Positions 24,588-33,440 of a stretch of 64,000 nucleotides of DNA are shown piece after piece; positions within the stretch are counted from its first letter, which is position 1; each line of letters opens with the position of its first letter. The DNA is from Actinospineispora spinosispora DSM 44797 (lineage in GTDB: Bacteria; Actinomycetota; Actinomycetes; Mycobacteriales; Pseudonocardiaceae). The stretch is from assembly GCF_000429025.1 (NCBI RefSeq), contig NZ_KE386833.1, positions 1,125,771-1,189,770 of the forward strand, given 5' to 3'. The position numbers were made by a program, and so were the translations under genes. Under the pieces are notes generated by a model. The model made no database searches. It saw only the letters and a program-made list of their open reading frames with translations, and was not told the origin of the DNA.

Positions 24588-24723
24588 CGCCGGCATGACG
24601 AAATCCCCGACTCGCGGATGTGTGTGCGAGTCGGGGACGTGGTCAGCACTCCACGATGCTGACCGGGAGGACCGTCAGGGCCAGGCCGCCCATCGAGGTC
24701 TCCTTGTACTTCGTGCTCATGTC
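24588..24723. repeat. Direct repeat 2: genuine 3' end of sdaA
   Basis: 136 bases matching direct repeat 1 at 21998-22137. This copy is continuous with the full sdaA gene and holds its terminator (arms 24605-24615 and 24626-24636, CCCCGACTCGC with GCGAGTCGGGG). The intergenic part is as well conserved as the coding part. Confidence 0.9.
24605..24636. terminator. Terminator of the gcv-sdaA operon
   Basis: Eleven-pair stem CCCCGACTCGC/GCGAGTCGGGG with a ten-base loop, seven bases past the sdaA stop (which is at 24643). Likely ends both the leftward gcvPTH-glyA-sdaA transcript and the rightward small-gene transcript. Confidence 0.75.
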
Positions 24724-26034
24724 CCGCCCGGTCTCGCGCATGGTTGCGATGACGGTGTCCAGCGAGACGCGGTGCTGGCCGTCGCCGCGCAGTGCCATTC
24801 GCGCGGCGTTGATCGCCTTGCCCGCCGAGATCGCGTTGCGCTCGATGCAGGGAATCTGCACGAGACCGCCCACGGGATCGCAGGTCATCCCGAGGCTGTG
24901 CTCCATGGCGATCTCCGCCGCGTTCTCCACCTGGGCCGTCGTGCCGCCCAGTACCTCGGCCAGTGCGCCGGCCGCCATGGACGCCGCTGAACCGACCTCG
25001 CCCTGACAGCCGACCTCGGCACCCGAGATCGAGGCGCGTTCCTTGTACAGCGACCCGATCGCACCGGCGGTGAGCAGGAACTTCACCGTCGTGTCCTCGG
25101 GAGCCTCCCGGCCCTGCGAGGTGTAGTTCAGCGCGTAGTGCAGCACGGCCGGAATGACCCCCGCCGCGCCGTTGGTGGGTGCCGTGACGACCCGCCCGCC
25201 GCCGGCGTTCTCCTCGTTCACCGCGAGCGCCACGAGGTTGACCCAGTCCTCGGACAGTGCCGGATCACGGTCCGGGTCCTCGGCGAGGAGACGTTGGTGC
25301 CAGCCGGGCGCCCGGCGGCGCACGTTGAGACCACCCGGCAGCTCGCCGGAGTTCTCGATGCCCCGGTGGAAGCACTCGGACATGACCTCGGCGATGTGCG
25401 TCAGATAGTCGCGCACCTCCGAGGCAGGCCGGGTGGTGCTCTCGAAGCGCAGCATGACCTCGCTGACCGGAGCGTTCATCGACCGGCAGCACTCCATGAG
25501 CTCCACGGCGGTGGCGAACGGACCGTGTGGTGCCGGGGTGTCCTCCGACGACGCGGCCTCCACCTCCTCCTCGGTGACGACGAAGCCGCCGCCGACCGAG
25601 AAGTAGGTCTGCTCACGCAGCGGCCGGTCGCCCGCGCCGTAGGCCGCGACGGTCATTCCGTTCGGGTGCGCCGGCAGGACCTTCGAGGGATGCAGCCGGA
25701 TGTCCTCCTCGCGCAGCGCGATGACCGGCCCGCCGGGAAGCTCGACCGACCCGGACTCGCGCATCTCGGTCAGCCGCTTGCGCACCTCGTCGCCGGTGAC
25801 CAGCTCGGGAGCGCGGCCTTCCAGCCCGAGGAGGATCGCCGACATCGTGCCGTGGCCCGCGCCGGTGGCGGCGAGCGAGCCGAACAGGTCGACACGGATG
25901 TCGGCGACCTCGGTCAGTGTTTCGGTGGACGCGAGGTCGGCGACGAACCGGGCGGCGGCTCGCATCGGTCCGACGGTGTGTGAGCTGGATGGTCCGATGC
26001 CGACCGAGAACAGGTCGAACACACTGACAGTCAT
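24643..26034 (-). CDS. sdaA: L-serine ammonia-lyase (iron-sulfur type)
   Basis: 463 residues, single-chain SdaA/SdaB. It converts serine to pyruvate and ammonia. Start SVFDLFSVGIGPSSSHTVGP is the family signature; the [4Fe-4S] cysteines are in EVGCQGEVGSAASMAAGAL and GMTCDPVGGLVQIPCIERN; the C-terminal Cys (SIVEC) matches the known tail that enters the active site. Last gene of the glycine-riboswitch operon, 28 bases after glyA, so excess glycine is turned to serine and then pyruvate. Its 3' end is duplicated 2.6 kb away. Confidence 0.95.
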   Translation of the reverse strand: MTVSVFDLFSVGIGPSSSHTVGPMRAAARFVADLASTETLTEVADIRVDLFGSLAATGAGHGTMSAILLGLEGRAPELVTGDEVRKRLTEMRESGSVELPGGPVIALREEDIRLHPSKVLPAHPNGMTVAAYGAGDRPLREQTYFSVGGGFVVTEEEVEAASSEDTPAPHGPFATAVELMECCRSMNAPVSEVMLRFESTTRPASEVRDYLTHIAEVMSECFHRGIENSGELPGGLNVRRRAPGWHQRLLAEDPDRDPALSEDWVNLVALAVNEENAGGGRVVTAPTNGAAGVIPAVLHYALNYTSQGREAPEDTTVKFLLTAGAIGSLYKERASISGAEVGCQGEVGSAASMAAGALAEVLGGTTAQVENAAEIAMEHSLGMTCDPVGGLVQIPCIERNAISAGKAINAARMALRGDGQHRVSLDTVIATMRETGRDMSTKYKETSMGGLALTVLPVSIVEC

Positions 26035-26062
26035 CGTTGACCTCGCGTCCGGTGGGAGTGCG

Positions 26063-27340
26063 TCAGGGGTAGAGCGGGTGTCGGCGGGCGAGTTCCCGGG
26101 TCTCGGCGCGCAGCGCGTCGAGAGCCGGTCCTCCTGCCGCGTCCTCGTCGGAGAGCAGCAGCGTGCGCGCGATGATGTCCGCCACCTGCTCGAAGCCCTC
26201 CGTGGTGAATCCGCGTGTGGCTAGCGCCGCCGTGCCGATCCGCAGGCCGGACGTCACCATCGGCGGGCGGGGGTCGAACGGCACCGCGTTGCGGTTGACG
26301 GTGATGTCCACCGACGCCAGCCGGTCCTCGGCCTGCTTGCCGTCGAGCTTCGCCGACCGCAGGTCGACCAGCGCGAGGTGTACATCGGTGCCACCGGTGA
26401 GGACGCTGATGCCGGCCTCGGCGACGTCGGGCGCGGTGAGCCGGCCGGCGAGGATCCGCGATCCCTCGATGGTCCGCTCCTGCCGATCGGTGAACTCGGG
26501 CAGCGCCGCCATCCGGAACGCGGCCGCCTTCGCCGCGATGACGTGCTCCAACGGACCACCCTGCTGACCGGGGAACACCGCCGAGTTGATCTTTTTGGCC
26601 AGGTCCGCGTCATTGGTCAGGATGAAGCCACCGCGCGGCCCGCCGAGTGTCTTGTGCGTGGTCGACGTCGTGACGTGGGCGTGCGGCACGGGGGAGGGGT
26701 GCAGACCGGTGGCGACCAGCCCGGCGAAGTGCGCCATGTCGACCATCAGGTACGCGTCGATGTCGTCGGCGATCTGACGGAAGCGCGCGAAGTCGAGCTG
26801 ACGCGGGTAGGCGGACCAGCCCGCGATGATCAGCTTCGGCCGGTGCTCCTTGGCCAGGCGCTCCACCTCGTCCATGTCCACGGTGAACGTGTCCGGAGAG
26901 ACCTCGTAGGCGACCACGTTGTAGAGCAGACCGGAGAAGTTGATCCGCATGCCGTGCGTCAGGTGGCCACCGTGGGCCAGCGACAGGCCGAGGATCGTGT
27001 CGCCCGGCTTGATCAACGCGTGCATGGCCGCCGCGTTCGCCTGCGCGCCGGAATGCGGCTGGACGTTGGCGAATCCCGCATCGAACAGCGACTTGATGCG
27101 GCTGATGGCCAAGCGTTCGATCTCGTCGACGTGCTCACAACCACCGTAGTAGCGCCGCCCGGGGTAGCCCTCGGCGTACTTGTTGGTCAGCACGGAACCC
27201 TGGGCCTGCATGACCGCCAAGGGCGCGTAGTTCTCCGAGGCGATCATCTCCAGACCTTGTTGCTGGCGGTTCAGCTCGAGCCCGATCAGCTCGGCGACCT
27301 CCGGGTCGAACTCGCTCAGCGGTGTGTCGAGAGTGCTCAT
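26063..27340 (-). CDS. glyA: Serine hydroxymethyltransferase
   Basis: 425 residues, full length. It interconverts glycine plus methylene-THF with serine. PLP lysine in TTSTTHKTLGGPRGG; NKYAEGYPGRRYYGGCEHVD and IASENYAPLAVMQAQGSVLT are the other family hallmarks. The start overlaps the gcvH stop by one base (TGATG). In this operon it uses the methylene-THF made by glycine cleavage to turn a second glycine into serine for SdaA. Another housekeeping glyA probably exists elsewhere. Confidence 0.96.
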   Translation of the reverse strand: MSTLDTPLSEFDPEVAELIGLELNRQQQGLEMIASENYAPLAVMQAQGSVLTNKYAEGYPGRRYYGGCEHVDEIERLAISRIKSLFDAGFANVQPHSGAQANAAAMHALIKPGDTILGLSLAHGGHLTHGMRINFSGLLYNVVAYEVSPDTFTVDMDEVERLAKEHRPKLIIAGWSAYPRQLDFARFRQIADDIDAYLMVDMAHFAGLVATGLHPSPVPHAHVTTSTTHKTLGGPRGGFILTNDADLAKKINSAVFPGQQGGPLEHVIAAKAAAFRMAALPEFTDRQERTIEGSRILAGRLTAPDVAEAGISVLTGGTDVHLALVDLRSAKLDGKQAEDRLASVDITVNRNAVPFDPRPPMVTSGLRIGTAALATRGFTTEGFEQVADIIARTLLLSDEDAAGGPALDALRAETRELARRHPLYP

Positions 27341-27744
27341 CAGGTCCCCTGGGTGAAGGTGAGGTAGTCGTCGGCGGACAGGACGTCGCCGAGGTCGGTC
27401 ACGACGGCTGTGAACAACCAGCCTTCACCGTATGGGTCCTTGCCGACCAGTGCTGGATCGTCGGCGAGCGCGGGGTTCAGCTCGACGACCGTCCCGCCGG
27501 CCGGACTGATCAGGTCGGAGACGGACTTGGTGGACTCGACCTCGCCGCACGCCTCGCCCGCGACCAGGGTCGTCCCCGCTTCCGGCAGATCGACGAAGAC
27601 GATCTCGCCGAGCGACTCGGCGGCGATGGCGGACAGTCCGATCCGCACGGCGTCCTCGGGCAGGTCGGCGCCCGGCGCGACGGCGATCCACTCGTGGTCG
27701 CGGGTGTAGCTGAGGTTCGGTGGGAGTTCGTGGGCAGCGGTCAT
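27340..27744 (-). CDS. gcvH: Glycine cleavage H protein
   Basis: 134 residues, lipoyl carrier of the glycine cleavage complex. The lipoylated lysine is in GEVESTKSVSD, and RDHEWI near the start and NPALADDPALVGKDPYGEGW near the end fit the family. ATG 27744 gives the standard length; upstream frame extension has no ribosome site. Lies 31 bases after gcvT. Confidence 0.95.
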   Translation of the reverse strand: MTAAHELPPNLSYTRDHEWIAVAPGADLPEDAVRIGLSAIAAESLGEIVFVDLPEAGTTLVAGEACGEVESTKSVSDLISPAGGTVVELNPALADDPALVGKDPYGEGWLFTAVVTDLGDVLSADDYLTFTQGT

Positions 27745-27775
27745 CGCAGAAGGCCTTTCAGGGTGAGGGGGAGCG

Positions 27776-28873
27776 TCAGCGGCGGTAGAACGGCAGAGCG
27801 GTGACGGTGTACGGCGAGACCGTGCCGCGCACATCGACGTCGACGACCTGGCCGGTGCCGGCCAGTGTCGCGTCGAGATGGGCGATCGCGATCGGGACCC
27901 CGAGCGTGGGGGACAGCACGCCGGAGGTCACCGAGCCGACCTCGTTGCCCTCGGAGTCCTGGATGGGGCAGCCGGCCCTGGCGGCTCGCCTGCCCGTTCC
28001 GACCAGGCCGACGAGGGTCCGCTTCGGCGGTTGTTCGGCGAGCACCGCGAGAGCGTCACGGCCGACGAAGTCCTTGTCGAGGGCGACGACACGGCCGAGC
28101 CCGGCCGCGTACGGGCTGGTGTCGGTGCGGATGTCGTTGCCGTACAGGGCCATGCCCGCTTCGAGTCGAAGGGTGTCGCGGCAGGCCAGACCGGCGGGCT
28201 GCAACCCGTGCGCCTGGCCGGCGGCCAGGATCGTGTGCCACAGCTCCGGGGCTTCCCCTGCCGGGACGTAGATCTCGAAACCGTCCTCACCGGTGTAGCC
28301 GGTACGGGCGAGCAGGACGGAATGACCGGCCAGCTCGGCCTGGGCGGCCGCGTAGTACTTCAGCCCGGAGACGAGCTGCGCGAGCGAGTCGGCGCCGAGC
28401 GCCGTCACGATGGCGGGCGACGCCGGGCCCTGGACGGCGATCAGCGCGGTCTCGGCGGAGCGGTCGGTGACCTCGGCGTCGAATCCGCCCGCGCGCTCGG
28501 TCAGCACCTTGAGGTCGTTCTCGGCGTTGCCCGCGTTCACCACGGCGAGGAAGCGTTGCTCGTCGAGCCGATAGACGACCAGGTCGTCGATGATGCCGCC
28601 GTCGGAGTCACACAGCAGCGAGTACTTGGCCCGTCCGATCTTGACCTTGGACAGGGTACTGACCAGCGCGTGGTCGAGCAGTGCGGCCGCTTCCGGGCCG
28701 GTGATCTCGAACTCGCCCATGTGGGACAGGTCGAACAGGCCCGCGGCGGTACGGACGGCGCGGTGCTCGGCGAGGTCGCTGGTGTAGCGCACGGGCATCT
28801 GCCAGCCGGCGAACTCGGTCGTCGTGGCGCCGAGGCTCTCGTGCTCGGCGGCGAGCGGGGTCTGCTTGGTCAT
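27776..28873 (-). CDS. gcvT: Glycine cleavage T protein (aminomethyltransferase)
   Basis: 365 residues. Transfers the aminomethyl carbon to THF, releasing ammonia. Seen: EFAGWQMPVRYTSDLAEHRA, DLSHMGEFEITGP, the folate-binding Asp region VVNAGNAENDLKVL and RTGYTGEDGFEIYVP. Overlaps the gcvP stop by four bases (ATGA), so it is translationally coupled. Confidence 0.96.
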   Translation of the reverse strand: MTKQTPLAAEHESLGATTTEFAGWQMPVRYTSDLAEHRAVRTAAGLFDLSHMGEFEITGPEAAALLDHALVSTLSKVKIGRAKYSLLCDSDGGIIDDLVVYRLDEQRFLAVVNAGNAENDLKVLTERAGGFDAEVTDRSAETALIAVQGPASPAIVTALGADSLAQLVSGLKYYAAAQAELAGHSVLLARTGYTGEDGFEIYVPAGEAPELWHTILAAGQAHGLQPAGLACRDTLRLEAGMALYGNDIRTDTSPYAAGLGRVVALDKDFVGRDALAVLAEQPPKRTLVGLVGTGRRAARAGCPIQDSEGNEVGSVTSGVLSPTLGVPIAIAHLDATLAGTGQVVDVDVRGTVSPYTVTALPFYRR

Positions 28874-31710
28874 GCCGAGCCTTCCTGGGCGTAGGCCTGC
28901 GGCGAGGGACAGGAGCAGACGAGGTTCCGGTCGCCGGCGGCGCCGTCGATCCGGCTGACCGGCGGCCAGTACTTGCCGTCACGCGACACGGTGGGCGGGT
29001 ACGCGGCCCGCTCGCGGGTGTATGGCAGCTCCCACTTCTCGCCGAGCAGGTCGGCCGCGGTGTGCGGTGCGTTGCGCAGCGGGCTGTCGACCAGCGGCCA
29101 GGTGCCGTCGACGACCTGGTCGATCTCGTCGCGGATCGCGACCATCGCGTCGATGAACCGGTCCAGCTCGGCCAGGTCCTCCGACTCGGTCGGCTCGACC
29201 ATCAGGGTTCCGGCCACCGGGAAAGACAGGGTCGGTGCGTGGAAGCCGTAGTCGATGAGGCGCTTGGCGACGTCCTCCGCGGTGACGCCGCTACGGGTCG
29301 TGAGCTCACGCAGGTCGAGGATGCACTCGTGTGCGACGAGCCCGGTGTCGCCCGTGTAGAGCACCGGGAAGTAGTCGGCGAGACGCGTGGCGAGGTAGTT
29401 TGCCGAGAGCACGGCCACACGGCTCGCCCTGGTCAGACCCTCCGCCCCCATCATCGCGATGTAGGCCCAGGTGATCGGCAGGATGCCGGCCGAGCCGAAG
29501 CGGGCGGCGGTGACGCCGCGCCCCTGGGGGTCCAGCGGGTCCCCGGGCAGGAACTCGGCGAGGTGCGCGCGTGCCGCGACCGGACCCACACCCGGGCCGC
29601 CTCCACCGTGCGGGATGCAGAACGTCTTGTGCAGGTTCAGGTGCGACACGTCGCCGCCGAACTCACCGGGCTTGGCGAGGCCGACCAGCGCGTTGAGGTT
29701 CGCGCCGTCGATGTAGACCTGGCCACCCGCCTCGTGTACCAGGTCGCAGACCTCACGGACTTCCTGCTCGTACACCCCGTGCGTGGACGGGTAGGTGATC
29801 ATGATGGCGGCGACCTGCTCGCCGTGCTCGCTCAGCTTGGCCCGCAGGTCGTCCAGCTCGATCCCACCGTCCTCGGCGGTCGCCACGACCACGACCTTCA
29901 GACCGGCCAGCACCGCCGAGGCGGCATTGGTGCCGTGTGCGGACCCGGGGATCAGACAGACCGTGCGGTCCGCGTCGCCTCGGGACCGGTGGTAGTCACG
30001 GATGGCCAGCAGACCGGCGAGCTCACCCTGCGAACCGGCGTTCGGCTGCAACGACACCGCGTCGTACCCGGTGATCTCGGCGAGCCACCGGCTGAGGTCC
30101 TCGGTCAGGGTGACGTACCCGTCGATCTGGTCCACCGGTGCGTACGGGTGCAGAGACGCGAAGCCCGGCCAGCTGATCGGCTCCATCTCGGCGGCCGCGT
30201 TGAGTTTCATGGTGCACGAGCCGAGCGGGATCATCGTGCGGTCGAGCGCCAGGTCCTTGTCGGACAGCAGACGCAGGTAGCGCAGCATCGCCGTCTCCGA
30301 GCGGTGCGTGTTGAACACCGGGTGGGTCAGGTACTCGCTGGTGCGTCGCACCTCGGCGGGCAGTGCCGTCGCCTCGGTCGGGTCCACCCGGCCGGCGCCG
30401 AACGTGGCGAGCACCGTGTCGACGATGTCGGTGGTGGTGACCTCGTCGCAGGCGACGGCGACGTGGTCGGCGTCGACGAGCCGCAGGTTGACGCCCGACT
30501 CGGCGGCTACGCCCACGACGGTCTCAGCGCGACCGGGCACCTCGGCGACGATCGTGTCGAAGAACGTGTCCGCCACGACCGTGACGTCGTGGCCGCGCAG
30601 GCCGTCCGCGATCGACACGGCGTGCCCGTGCACGCGCTCGGCGATCGCGCGTAGCCCGTTAGGGCCGTGGTAGCAGGCGTACATCGCGGCGACGTTGGCC
30701 AGCAGCGCCTGCGCGGTGCAGATGTTGCTGGTCGCCTTCTCCCGGCGGATGTGCTGCTCACGGGTCTGCAGCGCGAGCCGGTACCCAGGGCGGCCCGCGG
30801 TGTCCTGGGAGACCCCGACGAGCCTGCCGGGAAGCTTGCGCGCGAGGTCGGCCCGTACCGACATGAACGCGGCGTGCGGGCCGCCGAAGAACAACGGGAC
30901 GCCGAACCGCTGGGCGGACCCCACCGCGATGTCCGCGCCCAGCTCACCAGGCGGGGTGACCAGGGTGAGTGCGAGAAGGTCGCACACCACCGTGACCAGC
31001 GCGCCGCGCTCCTTCGCTTCGGTGACCAGGCCGCTGATGTCGCGGACGGCACCGCCGGCACCGGGGTTCTGCAGGACGACGCCCAGCAGCGGGGTGTCGT
31101 CGGTGATCGACAGACCGTCGGCCCAGAGGTCGGTGACCGCGATGTCGATGCCCAGCGGCTCGACGCGGCGGCGCAGCACCGCGAGGCTCTGCGGGAAGAT
31201 GTCGGAGTCCACCAGGATGCGGCCGTTCGCGGCGCCGCGCTTGGCGGCCCGGACCATGAGCAGGACCGCCTCGGCGACCGCGCTGGCCTCGTCGAGCAGG
31301 GACGCGCCCGCGACCGGCAGCGCGGTGAGGTCCTCGATCATGGTCTGGAAGTTCAGCAGCGCTTCGAGGCGGCCCTGGGAGATCTCCGGCTGGTACGGCG
31401 TGTAGGCGGTGTACCAGGCGGGGGACTCGAGCATGTTGCGGCGCAGCACGGCCGGCGTGATGGTGTCGTAGTAGCCCTGACCGATCATCTGCACCATGGG
31501 GCGGTTGCGGTCGGCGATCTCGCGCAGCGCACCCAGTGCGGCGTGCTCGTCCAGCGCGGCCGGCAGGTCGAGCGCGGTCCGCGTGCGGATCGACTCGGGT
31601 ACGGCGGCATCGATGAGCGAATCGAGGTCGGTGTGGCCGATGACGTCGAGCATCGCGCGTTCGGCGGCGGAGTCAGGGCCGATGTGGCGATCGACGAAAG
31701 GCGAAGACAT
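28870..31710 (-). CDS. gcvP: Glycine dehydrogenase (decarboxylating), P protein
   Basis: 946 residues, a single long chain of the alpha2-type P protein. PLP lysine in HLNLHKTFCIPHGGGGPGVG; IGQGYYDTITPAVLRRNMLE and PLGSCTMKLNAAAEM are typical. ATG 31710 is chosen because GGAGTGCAC stands directly upstream; an open frame extends into the riboswitch. It decarboxylates glycine and loads H protein. First gene of the operon, 68 bases downstream of a tandem glycine riboswitch. Confidence 0.96.
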   Translation of the reverse strand: MSSPFVDRHIGPDSAAERAMLDVIGHTDLDSLIDAAVPESIRTRTALDLPAALDEHAALGALREIADRNRPMVQMIGQGYYDTITPAVLRRNMLESPAWYTAYTPYQPEISQGRLEALLNFQTMIEDLTALPVAGASLLDEASAVAEAVLLMVRAAKRGAANGRILVDSDIFPQSLAVLRRRVEPLGIDIAVTDLWADGLSITDDTPLLGVVLQNPGAGGAVRDISGLVTEAKERGALVTVVCDLLALTLVTPPGELGADIAVGSAQRFGVPLFFGGPHAAFMSVRADLARKLPGRLVGVSQDTAGRPGYRLALQTREQHIRREKATSNICTAQALLANVAAMYACYHGPNGLRAIAERVHGHAVSIADGLRGHDVTVVADTFFDTIVAEVPGRAETVVGVAAESGVNLRLVDADHVAVACDEVTTTDIVDTVLATFGAGRVDPTEATALPAEVRRTSEYLTHPVFNTHRSETAMLRYLRLLSDKDLALDRTMIPLGSCTMKLNAAAEMEPISWPGFASLHPYAPVDQIDGYVTLTEDLSRWLAEITGYDAVSLQPNAGSQGELAGLLAIRDYHRSRGDADRTVCLIPGSAHGTNAASAVLAGLKVVVVATAEDGGIELDDLRAKLSEHGEQVAAIMITYPSTHGVYEQEVREVCDLVHEAGGQVYIDGANLNALVGLAKPGEFGGDVSHLNLHKTFCIPHGGGGPGVGPVAARAHLAEFLPGDPLDPQGRGVTAARFGSAGILPITWAYIAMMGAEGLTRASRVAVLSANYLATRLADYFPVLYTGDTGLVAHECILDLRELTTRSGVTAEDVAKRLIDYGFHAPTLSFPVAGTLMVEPTESEDLAELDRFIDAMVAIRDEIDQVVDGTWPLVDSPLRNAPHTAADLLGEKWELPYTRERAAYPPTVSRDGKYWPPVSRIDGAAGDRNLVCSCPSPQAYAQEGSA

Positions 31711-31777
31711 GTGCACTCCAGACTCGACGGGGACAGGGCACACCACGTGGTGCGTGCTGTCTCCCCGCTCTGTCACA

Positions 31778-31945
31778 TAGGCCTGAGAGTTTCCGCGGTG
31801 GACGAACCCGCTTGCCCCTTCGGCGGACCACGCGGCGTCGCGTGATCACTTTCCAGAGTTGCCTCGCCTCTGCGGTACGGGTGGCCTGAGAGATTCCCGG
31901 GGAGGGTTGCTCCTACGGCTCTGGCGGTTCGCCAGATCTCCCGCT
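31778..31945 (-). ncRNA. Tandem glycine riboswitch
   Basis: Read on the minus strand there are two glycine aptamers in a row. Aptamer 1 (about 31945-31880) has GCGGGAGA, CCGTAGGAGCAA and CTCTCAGG; aptamer 2 (about 31872-31778) has GGCAACTCTGG, CCGCCGAAGGGGCAAG and CTCTCAGG. These are the conserved cores of the gcvT RNA element, in the normal tandem order. It precedes gcvP, the expected ON-switch target for glycine breakdown. Confidence 0.93.
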
Positions 31946-32000
31946 GAGGTTCGAGCGGCACATGAAGTTGTGGGCGTCATGGTACGCACAGTCCAGCCTA

Positions 32001-32028
32001 GTATATCAACTAGACGTTTGATGTATAC
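32001..32028. promoter_or_regulatory. AT-rich inverted repeat at the gcv promoter
   Basis: GTATATCAAC (32001-32010) faces GTTTGATGTATAC (32016-32028), nearly matching arms around five bases, in the only AT-rich stretch of the region and just upstream of the riboswitch. GTATAC-type arms are typical of GntR-family operators, so transcription may be controlled in addition to the riboswitch. The promoter is probably here. Confidence 0.5.
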
Positions 32029-32042
32029 CAAGGACGGTGTTG

Positions 32043-33323
32043 TCAGTTACCGCCTCGACCGAACAGCTCGGCAAGGCCGGACAGGTCGCCGTCGCTGATC
32101 GTCGGCTGCTTGTCCGGCATGCTGCCCAGGGTGACCGGAACCTCTCTCGGCGCTGTGCCGTCTGCGCCGGTGACCGTCAGGGTGACCTGCTGGCCCGGTG
32201 CGTAGCTGCCGACGCGTGCGATCAGATCGGTGAAGTCGCCGACCGTGGCGCTGCCGACCTTGGTCACCACGTCGCCGGCGCGCAGACCGGCGGCTTCGGC
32301 CGCCGAGCCCGGCGTGACCTGGCCGATCGTGGCGCCGCCGAGTGCGGACTCCCCGCCGGCGACCCCGAGCTGTGGCTTGGTCGCGGTGCCGTTGCTGATC
32401 AGCTCCTGAGCGACGCGGCGTGCCTGGTCGACGGGGATGGCGAACCCCAGCCCGATGGAGCCGTTCGAGCCGACGATCGCCGAGTTGATCCCGACGACCT
32501 GGCCGGCGAGGTTGACCAGCGGACCGCCCGAGTTGCCGGGGTTGATCGGCGCGTCGGTCTGCAGCCCGTTGTAGATGACCCGCCCCGAGCCGTTGCCGTC
32601 GCTCGCGGTCACGGTCCGGTTCATGGCGCTGACGATTCCGCTGGTCACCGTGCCGCTGAGACCCTCGGGTGAACCGATCGCGACGACCGGCTGGCCGACC
32701 GAGACGTCGGTGGACCGGCCGAGCGTCGCGGGCGTCAGCCCGGACGCACCGCTGATGCGGATGACCGCGAGGTCGTAGCTGGGGGAGGTACCGACGACCG
32801 ACGCCCGGTGCGTGGAGCCGTCCGCGAGGGTCACCTGGACGCCCTGGGATGCGCCGTCGACCACGTGGTTGTTGGTCAGCACCTCACCCTCGGCGCTGAG
32901 GATGACGCCGCTGCCCTCGACCGTCCCCCGGTTCGTCCGCCAGCGGATGTCGACCGTGCTCGGCATCGCCTTCGCCGCGGCACCCGCGACCGAGCCGTCG
33001 GAGGGCTTGCCCACCATCGGATCGGCTGTCCCGGCCAACGTCGTCGCGCCGACACCCGCGCTGTTGAACACGAGGTAGGCGCCCCCGAAGCCGAGCCCTC
33101 CGCCGACCAGGCCAGCCACCAGCGCGATCGCGACGAGGCTCGTCGTGCGCCTCGGCGGTGCCGGAGCGGGTGTGCCGAACGCCGGGTAGACGGCGGTGGG
33201 GGTCGTGCCCCCGGAGTGCGCGCCGTACATCGGTCGATCGCTGTAGGGCGGTTGACCAGCGCTGGACGCCGGGTCGTGCGCACCGGCGGAGTGTTCCTCC
33301 TGCATGCCTCCATGGTGCGCCAC
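32043..33323 (-). CDS. HtrA/DegP-like membrane serine protease with PDZ domain
   Basis: 426 residues. A Pro/Ala-rich cytoplasmic head, one TM helix (VAIALVAGLVGGGLGFGGAY, about 65-85), a trypsin-like domain with triad His in TNNHVVDG, Asp in SYDLAVIRI and Ser in NPGNSGGPLVN, and a C-terminal PDZ (VTPGSAAEAAGLRAGDVVTKVG). All catalytic residues are present. It acts outside the membrane in envelope protein quality control. Start GTG 33323; ATG 33305 is also in frame. Divergent from a class A penicillin-binding protein, consistent with an envelope role. Confidence 0.93.
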   Translation of the reverse strand: MAHHGGMQEEHSAGAHDPASSAGQPPYSDRPMYGAHSGGTTPTAVYPAFGTPAPAPPRRTTSLVAIALVAGLVGGGLGFGGAYLVFNSAGVGATTLAGTADPMVGKPSDGSVAGAAAKAMPSTVDIRWRTNRGTVEGSGVILSAEGEVLTNNHVVDGASQGVQVTLADGSTHRASVVGTSPSYDLAVIRISGASGLTPATLGRSTDVSVGQPVVAIGSPEGLSGTVTSGIVSAMNRTVTASDGNGSGRVIYNGLQTDAPINPGNSGGPLVNLAGQVVGINSAIVGSNGSIGLGFAIPVDQARRVAQELISNGTATKPQLGVAGGESALGGATIGQVTPGSAAEAAGLRAGDVVTKVGSATVGDFTDLIARVGSYAPGQQVTLTVTGADGTAPREVPVTLGSMPDKQPTISDGDLSGLAELFGRGGN

Positions 33324-33440
33324 GACCCTGAGACGACCCTGTGACGGTCCCGGCGAATGGGAGGCCGGCCGACGTCACATCTGCTTATGTCAAGTCCCGC
33401 GCCACCGGGCTGGACAAGTGTGCACAATCAGCAGGTGCAG

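Noticed and set aside
29062..31845. Long plus-strand open frames opposite gcvP
   Set aside because: They are antisense shadows of a certain gene, with His/Arg/Val-rich low-complexity translation.
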